NCBI GenBank assembly: GCA_965364735.1
Contig: CBDTYW010000031.1
Span: forward strand, 1 to 20,370
Origin: CBDTYW01 sp965364735
Lineage (GTDB): Bacteria; Actinomycetota; Nitriliruptoria; Nitriliruptorales; Nitriliruptoraceae
Direction of reading: 5' to 3'
DNA length: 20,370 nucleotides
The position numbers and the translations under genes are program-made. Of this stretch, positions 14,662 to 20,370 are shown in pieces (positions within the stretch are counted from its first letter, which is position 1; every line of letters starts with the position of its first letter). Under the pieces are notes generated by a model. That model saw only the letters and a program-made list of their open reading frames with translations. It was not told the origin of the DNA and searched no databases.

Positions 14662-17064
14662 TCAGTGGTCGGAGGCCGTGAAGATCGTGCGGAGGGCCTC
14701 GAGCGCGTCGCGGCCGTCGGGCAGGTCGTGCTCGGGGAGCCAGGTGAGCCCGTGCTCGGCGGCGACGGCGGCGTCGAAGCTGAGCAGCACCACACCGTGC
14801 TCGCGCAGCTGCCGGATTCGTGTGGGCAGATCGTCATGGGCGGACAGGACCGCGGCGGCGAGGATGTCGTGGGCGCGGAGCATCGGGAGGTCGTCCTCGA
14901 GGCGTCCGCCGTTCAGCCCTCCGAACAGGCTCTCGCCGTCCTCGGACAGGACGTGGCTGTATCGCTCCACGACACGGCGGAGATGCTGCGTCTGCCATGC
15001 GATGCGACCGAGCCGGACCGAGCCGACCCGGATGTCGGCGTCGTCCGAGCCCGGAGTTCCGACGACCGCCTGCACATCGAACGCATCGATCCCGAGCTCC
15101 GCGGGGCCGAACGCCTCGGCGAGCCGGGAGAGCCTGGCCCCGTGGTTTCGCGGTCCCGCGAGCAGCGCGGTCCGGCTCCGTCGGGGCGTGCCGGTGTCTC
15201 GGAGCTGACTCCGCATGCGCTCGCTCAGGTCAACCTGGTCGAGCGGCTCGTCGAGGATCCCGAGGTCGCGGTAGAGCGCGACGAGCGCGTTCGCCTGGGT
15301 CTGCCAGCTGTAGGTGCGGAGGCGCTCGGGGTCGCGCAGCCCGGCTGCGATCGCATCGTGGCGTTGCAGCCCACGGGTGATCGCGTCCGCGAGGGAGACG
15401 GCGTCGCCTGAGGCGAAGACCTCGCCGACGTCGTGGCGGCGCACGAAGTCCGACATCGCTGCGACGTCCGAGGACACGATCGGGATTCCCGCGTGGAGGT
15501 ACTCGAAGAGCTTGTTGGGGAGCGCGATCTCGTGGTTGACGAACCCGGCGCGGAGGGGGTGGATGCCGAGGTCCGCGGAGCTCAGGTACGCGGGGACGTC
15601 CTCGGATGCGACCATCGGCGCCGTGTGGACGCGGCCGCCGAGATCACGTTCGGCGACGTGCCTGAGCAGCCGTCGACCGAACTCCGTGCCGAGGTTGCTG
15701 ACGATCGCGAGGTGCACCGAGGGGAGCAGCGCGATGGCGTCCACCAGCTCGATCAGCCCGCGGGCCTCCGTCGCGCCGCCCGAGTAGACGACCAGGGAGG
15801 CGTCGTCCGCGAGCCCGACGGTCTCGCGAAGCGACGGGATGTCGGGACGGGTGTCGGCCTCAGGCACGAGCGGGGCGTTGAGGACGACGCGGCAGCGGTC
15901 TCCGTCGAGGTCGTGGTCGCGGCGAAGGAGCTCGGCGAGCGGCTCGCTCACCGTGATGACCGCGTCGGCGTCGCCGATGAACTCGCGCTCGAGCTGCACG
16001 TAGGCAGCAAGGCGACGAGGGCTCTTCAGCGCCATCCCGGGGACGAACTCGTGCGCGTCATAGACGAGGACGGGCGCGGCCCCGTCGCGTGCCCGCCGGC
16101 GCGTCGCCATGGCGGCGATCCCGATGACGTGGACGTCGTGCGCGTGGATGACGTCGGGCGCCAGCTCCGCGAGGACGGGGAGGTAGGCGTCCTGCATGTC
16201 CATCAGCGTGGCCAGCTCGTCGCGCCAGTCGAGCTCGGCGAGCTCGGCGACCTCGGGCTCTGCCTCGCGACCAGCCCGCCACCGGCCGTCCAGCTCTCGG
16301 AGCGACGTCCGGAGGTCCTCGAGCTCCTGCGTGGCGCCATCCATGAGCGTCTCGCGCTGCTCGAGGAAGCTCGACGCTGCCGCCTCCTTCGCGGCGGCGT
16401 TTGCCGCTCGTGTCGCGGCTCGTCTCGCCTCGAGCTGTCGCCGGGCCCGGTCGAGCGCTTTGCGGTTGATCGCCATCCTGGCTCGATGACCGACCCTCAC
16501 GCTCGAGACGCCGGCCCGGGCCGTGAGCGAGGCGACGCGGTCGAGCCACTGAGGTGGCGTCTCAGCGCGGTTGGTACGCCAGTCCGCATGGCGCTGCTTG
16601 AGATCGCCGACACGCTGCGCCGTCGCCTCGTTGTGCTGGAGGCGCTGCTGTCTTCGCAGCTCGGACTCGCCCTCGAAGCTCTCGAGCGCGCGCGCCAGCT
16701 CGCGGTCCAGCGCGGCGTCCTGCGATCGTCGGGTGGCGTGCTGGGTCTCGCGGACCTGCGCGTTCACCGACTGCAGGGCTGTGCGCTTCGCCTCGATGTC
16801 GCGCAGCAGCCGGCGGCGATCGCGGAGGTAGTCGCGCTTGCTCAGGCCCGTGGAGCCGCGGCGGTCCCGACGGTGACGATCGTCGAGCGGAACGTGACGG
16901 ATGACGACGTCGCCCATCCTGGTCACGGTGTCGATCCCGGTCGGCGACATCCCGACGACCGTCACCCGCGCGCCGGCGAGCGCGATGCTCGCCGCCGACT
17001 TCTTCACCCGGGAGTCGCGGGTGACATCGTTGCCGACGACCATGACGACGTGTGGGGTGGACAT
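14662..17064 (-). CDS. Large GT-B glycosyltransferase with coiled-coil insertion and extra C-terminal domain
   Basis: The protein has 800 residues with an ATG at 17064, four bases after a strong GGAGG. Residues 1-60 are the first strands of a family-4-like Rossmann domain (PHVVMVVGNDVTRDSRVKK). About 75-285 are highly charged, Arg/Glu/Ala-rich helix (for example RDYLRDRRRLLRDIEAKRTA and LDRARRQLEARRAATRAANA), probably coiled coil. The enzyme then resumes: DVIHAHDVH (304-312), VYDAHEF (334-340), VITVSEPLAELL (369-380), VVYSGGATEARGLIEL (425-440), FVNHEIALPNKLFEYL (508-523) and IPIVSSDVAAM. A further domain at about 630-800 has its own first strand, TALLAGPRN. Usual GT4 enzymes have 350-450 residues, so both insertion and tail are additions. 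It is probably cytoplasmic or peripheral to the membrane, in one transcript with the epimerase. Acceptor and donor are unknown. Confidence 0.85.
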   Translation of the reverse strand: MSTPHVVMVVGNDVTRDSRVKKSAASIALAGARVTVVGMSPTGIDTVTRMGDVVIRHVPLDDRHRRDRRGSTGLSKRDYLRDRRRLLRDIEAKRTALQSVNAQVRETQHATRRSQDAALDRELARALESFEGESELRRQQRLQHNEATAQRVGDLKQRHADWRTNRAETPPQWLDRVASLTARAGVSSVRVGHRARMAINRKALDRARRQLEARRAATRAANAAAKEAAASSFLEQRETLMDGATQELEDLRTSLRELDGRWRAGREAEPEVAELAELDWRDELATLMDMQDAYLPVLAELAPDVIHAHDVHVIGIAAMATRRRARDGAAPVLVYDAHEFVPGMALKSPRRLAAYVQLEREFIGDADAVITVSEPLAELLRRDHDLDGDRCRVVLNAPLVPEADTRPDIPSLRETVGLADDASLVVYSGGATEARGLIELVDAIALLPSVHLAIVSNLGTEFGRRLLRHVAERDLGGRVHTAPMVASEDVPAYLSSADLGIHPLRAGFVNHEIALPNKLFEYLHAGIPIVSSDVAAMSDFVRRHDVGEVFASGDAVSLADAITRGLQRHDAIAAGLRDPERLRTYSWQTQANALVALYRDLGILDEPLDQVDLSERMRSQLRDTGTPRRSRTALLAGPRNHGARLSRLAEAFGPAELGIDAFDVQAVVGTPGSDDADIRVGSVRLGRIAWQTQHLRRVVERYSHVLSEDGESLFGGLNGGRLEDDLPMLRAHDILAAAVLSAHDDLPTRIRQLREHGVVLLSFDAAVAAEHGLTWLPEHDLPDGRDALEALRTIFTASDH

Positions 17065-17133
17065 GTGACCTCCACGCGCTCCCGGTGGTCCCGGCCGCGG
17101 CCGAGGTCCGGCGGGCTGGCTTCACTGGCTGGC

Positions 17134-17139
17134 TACGCT
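17134..17139 (+). promoter_or_regulatory. Weak -10 candidate in the divergent promoter region
   Basis: The 124 bases between the divergent starts at 17064 and 17189 must hold promoters for both units. TACGCT at 17134-17139 fits TAnnnT and would place a transcript start near 17146, about 43 bases before the GTG of the dehydrogenase. I see no good -35 element, and no clear promoter on the minus strand. Confidence 0.25.
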
Positions 17140-17160
17140 AGCGATCCGGGCGCTCCCACC

Positions 17161-17170
17161 CGGGTACCCG
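17161..17170. promoter_or_regulatory. 10-bp palindrome upstream of the dehydrogenase gene
   Basis: CGGGTACCCG at 17161-17170 is a perfect palindrome between the -10 candidate and the ribosome binding site of the gene at 17189. It could be an operator or a small mRNA hairpin near the start. Chance occurrence is not excluded in such GC-rich DNA. Confidence 0.2.
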
Positions 17171-17188
17171 ACGTTTCGTGAGGTTTCC

Positions 17189-18508
17189 GTGAAGGTCTGT
17201 GTCGTCGCGCTCGGCAAGATCGGACTCCCGCTCGCCGTGCAGTTCGCGTCTCGTGGCATGTCGGTCGTCGGGGCGGACATCTCCGCCGAAACGGTGGCCC
17301 TCGTCAACGAGGGCAAGGTCCCGTTTCCGGGAGAGGCCGGCCTCGACGAACGGCTGCCGGCCCTCGTTGAGAGCGGCGCCATCACTGCCACGACGGACAC
17401 CGCAGCCGCCGTCGCGCAGTCCGATGTCGTCGTGGTCGTGGTCCCGCTGATCGTCGATGACCAAGCGCGTCCGGACTTCGGCGCGCTCGACGCCGCGACG
17501 CGCGACATCGCCCGCGGGCTCAAGCCCGGCACGCTCGTGTCGTACGAGACCACGATGCCGCTGCACACCACGTGGCAGCGCTTCCGTCCCATGCTCGAGG
17601 AGGGCAGCGGGATGGTCGTCGGTGAGGACCTCATGCTGTGCCACAGCCCGGAACGCGTCTACAGCGGTCGGATTTTCGCGGACCTGCGCCGCTACCCGAA
17701 GCTCGTCGGCGCCAACGACCCGAAGTCCTCGGCTCGCGCCGTCGAGTTCTACGAGGCTGCGCTGGAGTTCGATGACCGTCCCGACCTCGACCGCCCGAAC
17801 GGCGTCTGGGACCTGGGTTCCGCCGAGGCTGCGGAGTTCGCGAAGCTCGCCGAGACGACCTACCGCGACGTCAACATCGCGCTCGCCAACGAGTTCGCCC
17901 GCTACGCCGACCGCATCGGCGTGGACGTCTACCAGGTGATCGCGGCGTCGAACTCGCAGCCGTTCAGCCACATCCACCAGCCCGGCGTGGCGGTCGGTGG
18001 ACACTGCATCCCGGTCTATCCGCGCCTCTACACCTCGACGGATGATCAGGCCCGTGTGCCCGTCCTCGCACGTGAGGTCAACGAGACCATGCCGGTCTAC
18101 GCGATCGATCTGCTGGAGCGCGAGATCGGTGACCTCGACGGCCTCACCATCGCCGTGCTCGGTGCGGCCTATCGCGGCGACGTGAAGGAGACCGCCTTCT
18201 CCGGCGTCTTCCCGCTGGTGACGGAGCTGGAGCGTCGGGGCGCCAAGCCCGTCGTGCACGACACGGTCTACGGCAACGATGAGCTCATCGGGATGGGGTT
18301 CACCCCGTTCGCGCTCGGCGGTGCGGTGGACGGTGCGATCGTGCAGGCCAACCACGCGGCCTATCGGGGGCTGACCCCGGCATCGCTGCCGGGAATCCGC
18401 GCGCTCGTCGATGGCCGAGCCTGTGTTGACCCGTTGTCATGGGGAACCGAGATTCCGCATGTTGTGATCGGGGCCCCCAAGGCCGTCCTCGGATCGGCGA
18501 CCGGATGA
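17189..18508 (+). CDS. wbpA: UDP-N-acetylhexosamine 6-dehydrogenase (WbpA/WecC family)
   Basis: An NAD-dependent four-electron dehydrogenase that oxidises C6 of a UDP-GlcNAc or UDP-ManNAc to the uronic acid. The 439-residue product starts at GTG 17189, five bases after GAGG. It has an NAD-binding start, VVALGKIGLPLAVQFA (5-20), in which the first glycine of GxGxxG is alanine; then SPERVYSG (153-160), EFAKLAETTYRDVNIALANE (216-235) with the family lysine 219 and asparagine 229, and GGHCIPVYP (270-278) with the catalytic Cys273. The KLAE.TYRDVNIA.ANE form is the one of WecC/WbpA enzymes and not of typical UDP-glucose dehydrogenases. With WbpB, D and E genes here, UDP-GlcNAc is the likelier substrate (inference). 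It overlaps the lipoprotein gene by four bases. Confidence 0.88.
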   Translation: MKVCVVALGKIGLPLAVQFASRGMSVVGADISAETVALVNEGKVPFPGEAGLDERLPALVESGAITATTDTAAAVAQSDVVVVVVPLIVDDQARPDFGALDAATRDIARGLKPGTLVSYETTMPLHTTWQRFRPMLEEGSGMVVGEDLMLCHSPERVYSGRIFADLRRYPKLVGANDPKSSARAVEFYEAALEFDDRPDLDRPNGVWDLGSAEAAEFAKLAETTYRDVNIALANEFARYADRIGVDVYQVIAASNSQPFSHIHQPGVAVGGHCIPVYPRLYTSTDDQARVPVLAREVNETMPVYAIDLLEREIGDLDGLTIAVLGAAYRGDVKETAFSGVFPLVTELERRGAKPVVHDTVYGNDELIGMGFTPFALGGAVDGAIVQANHAAYRGLTPASLPGIRALVDGRACVDPLSWGTEIPHVVIGAPKAVLGSATG

Positions 18509-20241
18509 TCCGCCGCCGCGCCCTCGCGGCCGTGTTGTCGTCCGCGATGCTGCTTGCAGCATGTTCGACAGCCTCAGATGTTCCCGTAGGCCAGGAGACC
18601 ATGCCCGAGCCCGATCCGACGCCCGTGCCGACCACGATTGACCGTGCGCGGCTTGCGACGAGCGCCAGCCAGCGCAGCGGCCCCTCGGTGCTCGAGTACC
18701 CGCTGCCGTACTCGGACGATCCGGTGCTCGCCGTCGCGAACTACGAGAAGAACACCTCGTTCTCGTTCGCCGCCGACGGAGCCCTCTTGAAGGACTACGG
18801 CGATCGCTATGACGGGGCGGGCGTGCAGCTGTCCCCGGTTGCTGCGAGTCAGTACTGCTACGCCGCTCACTCCGCGTGGCTCGCGACCGAAGACCAGGCG
18901 TACGCGGACCGGGTCATCCAGCAGGCGACGGCACTGCTCGGACGCGCCGTCGACCTGGGCGCCGGGCCAGTCTGGACCTACGACTTCCCGCAACAGACCT
19001 TCAGCGCCGAGCCGGGCTGGATCTCGGGGATGGCCCAAGGTCTTGTCGCTGCCTGCATGACCCTGGCCGCTGACCTCACCGGGGACGAGAAGTTCACCGA
19101 TGGCGCGCGAGCGGCCCTCCGAGCCATGGCCGCTCCGATGGAGGATGGCGGTACCTCCACGGACGTACCCGGCGACGCTGGTGTCTTCTACGAGGAGGTC
19201 GCCGCGCCCGGAATCCCATCAAGCCGGATCCTCAACGGCATGGTGTATGCCCTCGCTGGTGCTGAGCTCCACCTCGAGGCAAACGGGGCTGACGAAGAGG
19301 TCGAGTCCATCGTCGAGCGAGGGCTGGCAGGGCTCGAGGCGTCGGTCGCTGACTACTTCGTTCCTGGCATGACGCTCTACGACCTCGGACCAGAACGCGC
19401 AGCCCGGTTGATTGCTGACTACAACACGGTCCACGCTTATCAGCTGCTCTGGCTGGGGCACCGCAGGGGGCAGTTCGATCTCGTCGATCGTGCATACGAC
19501 GCGATGCGCAACGAGACGATCTCGATGATGCAGCCCACCTTCGAGCTGCTCGAGGGTGAAGTGATCGAGGGACGTGGACTCGAGAACATCGCTGGCATCC
19601 GAAGCTACTTCGCCGGTGTGCGAGGCCAGACGCTTCGGCTCCGCATGACCACCGACATCCCGTTCCGCGAAGTTGCCGCGTACGGATACACCGACGAAAC
19701 TTCACCGGCTGCGATGACGGTCAACGGAGTCGAATCGAAGATCGTCCGACGCACGCTCGTGGCGTCGCTCGACGAGTCCGTCACCTCGGTCGAGATCACT
19801 CTGGAGCCGCAGGACGGCAAGCCCGTGGCCCTCTTCCATCTGGTGCCGCTCGCCGACCCGGAGGCGGTGCCGCTCGACGTCTTGGCGTCGGACCTGACGT
19901 CCTATCGAGGTGGGGGCGTCAACAAGAACACCCTCACCCAGCCGCGCAGGTCTCCGATGAACGTCCTCGACGGCGACGCCGAGACGTCATGGAGCACCGA
20001 TCACTCCACGTCGTGGCTGATGGTCCGCGTGGCAGACCGCACGGCGACCGGGCTGACCGTGGGCCTGTGTGACGAGTCCACTGAGCCGGTCGTGAGCCAG
20101 CTCGACGAGGCGTACGGCGAGCTGTCGTCGCGGGTGGCCTTCGGTGACGGATCCGTCACGCTCGACGGCGAAGCCCGGCACGTCCTGCTCGAGTTCACCG
20201 GCGACGCCTGCGTGACCGTCGTCGACGTTGTCCGCGGCTGA
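18505..20241 (+). CDS. Lipoprotein with D-glucuronyl C5-epimerase-like domain and C-terminal beta domain
   Basis: ATG 18505 overlaps the dehydrogenase stop (ATGA) and gives 578 residues starting with a lipoprotein signal: MIRRRALAAVLSSAMLLAAC, lipobox LLAAC, Cys20. An in-frame start at 18439 would bury the signal. After a Pro-rich linker (30-48), residues 60-340 resemble the alpha-toroid of glucuronyl C5-epimerases: EYPLPYSDDP, WISGMAQGL (172-180), TGDEKF, GVFYEEV (226-232), SSRILNGMVYALAGAELHLE (239-258), LYDLG (291-295) and YNTVHAYQLLWL (306-317). Those enzymes flip C5 of uronic acids in finished polymers, turning D-glucuronate to L-iduronate. Residues 350-450 are beta rich, and 455-578 contain NVLDGDAETSWSTDHS (487-501), like an F5/8 type C (galactose-binding) fold. 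It should act outside the membrane. A lyase-like or purely binding role is the alternative. Confidence 0.78.
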   Translation: MIRRRALAAVLSSAMLLAACSTASDVPVGQETMPEPDPTPVPTTIDRARLATSASQRSGPSVLEYPLPYSDDPVLAVANYEKNTSFSFAADGALLKDYGDRYDGAGVQLSPVAASQYCYAAHSAWLATEDQAYADRVIQQATALLGRAVDLGAGPVWTYDFPQQTFSAEPGWISGMAQGLVAACMTLAADLTGDEKFTDGARAALRAMAAPMEDGGTSTDVPGDAGVFYEEVAAPGIPSSRILNGMVYALAGAELHLEANGADEEVESIVERGLAGLEASVADYFVPGMTLYDLGPERAARLIADYNTVHAYQLLWLGHRRGQFDLVDRAYDAMRNETISMMQPTFELLEGEVIEGRGLENIAGIRSYFAGVRGQTLRLRMTTDIPFREVAAYGYTDETSPAAMTVNGVESKIVRRTLVASLDESVTSVEITLEPQDGKPVALFHLVPLADPEAVPLDVLASDLTSYRGGGVNKNTLTQPRRSPMNVLDGDAETSWSTDHSTSWLMVRVADRTATGLTVGLCDESTEPVVSQLDEAYGELSSRVAFGDGSVTLDGEARHVLLEFTGDACVTVVDVVRG

Positions 20242-20261
20242 CGTCCCTCAGAGCCCGTACC

Positions 20262-20370
20262 TCAGTGCCCGTCCGGCAGGGTCCGGCCGGGCGGGACGAG
20301 GAAGCCCACGCCCCATGCGTGCTGGAGCACGGCCCATGCCCCGGCAACCCGGGCGCGGGTCGCCGGCGTG
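20262..20370 (-). CDS. C-terminal end of an unidentified protein (truncated by the window)
   Basis: On the minus strand a frame enters from the window edge and ends in TGA (20262-20264). The 35 residues read about TPATRARVAGAWAVLQ, then HAWGVGFLVPPGR and end TLPDGH. Third positions are G or C throughout, as in real genes here. The piece is hydrophobic and aromatic in the middle, so the protein may be membrane bound or an enzyme of the same locus. No motif permits a name. It converges with the lipoprotein gene with a 20-base gap. Confidence 0.5.
   Translation of the reverse strand, partial: TPATRARVAGAWAVLQHAWGVGFLVPPGRTLPDGH

Noticed and set aside
15433..17181. Plus-strand open frame of 582 codons
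   Set aside because: It lies opposite the 800-residue glycosyltransferase, which has clear motifs and a strong ribosome binding site. The plus-strand product is low in hydrophobic core patterns and has no motif.
20239..20264. Third paired-stop hairpin at the convergent junction of the lipoprotein and the last gene
   Set aside because: GGCTGA and TCAGAGCC pair only with a two-base bulge, and the partner is not the true minus-strand stop at 20262-20264, so the design of the other two junctions is not repeated.

Overview
The window is very GC-rich, has strong G/C bias at third codon positions, many GTG starts (one TTG is likely) and two lipoboxes of the LLAAC type. This fits a high-GC Gram-positive (Actinomycetota). 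The genus cannot be told from the sequence. Nearly all of it is one cell-surface polysaccharide locus. I see no tRNA, rRNA, CRISPR array, insertion sequence or phage gene.

Layout. (1) 1-2735, left flank: the tail of an unidentified gene; a two-helix membrane protein with a Wzc/CpsD-like ATPase domain that has lost its nucleotide-binding motifs; a VanZ-like membrane protein on the minus strand; and, divergent from it, a small lipoprotein. (2) 2820-13589, a tightly packed plus-strand operon: a polyprenyl-phosphate sugar-phosphate transferase (the initiating enzyme), three GT-B-type glycosyltransferases, an ABC-2 permease and its ATPase (Wzm/Wzt type exporter), a fourth glycosyltransferase, then an acetyltransferase, an aminotransferase and a dehydrogenase of the WbpD, WbpE and WbpB families. 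(3) 13599-17064, a two-gene minus-strand unit: a UDP-GlcNAc(-like) 2-epimerase and an 800-residue glycosyltransferase with a very long charged coiled-coil insertion and an extra C-terminal domain. (4) 17189-20241, a divergent plus-strand pair: a nucleotide-sugar 6-dehydrogenase overlapping a large lipoprotein related to D-glucuronyl C5-epimerases. A partial minus-strand gene closes the window.

How they may work together. The dehydrogenase (WbpA-type), WbpB, WbpE, WbpD and 2-epimerase (WbpI-type) together form a full set for making UDP-2,3-diacetamido-2,3-dideoxy-D-mannuronic acid from UDP-GlcNAc. The initiating transferase would load the first sugar on the lipid carrier, the five glycosyltransferases would extend it in the cytoplasm, and the ABC transporter would export the finished chain. 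No flippase (Wzx) or polymerase (Wzy) is visible. After export, the C5-epimerase-like lipoprotein could alter uronic acid residues in the polymer. That last step is inference.

Most notable: the C5-epimerase-like lipoprotein translationally coupled to a uronate-forming dehydrogenase, the 800-residue glycosyltransferase split by a coiled coil, the degenerate Wzc-like protein, and two convergent gene pairs whose stop codons pair with each other inside small hairpins.
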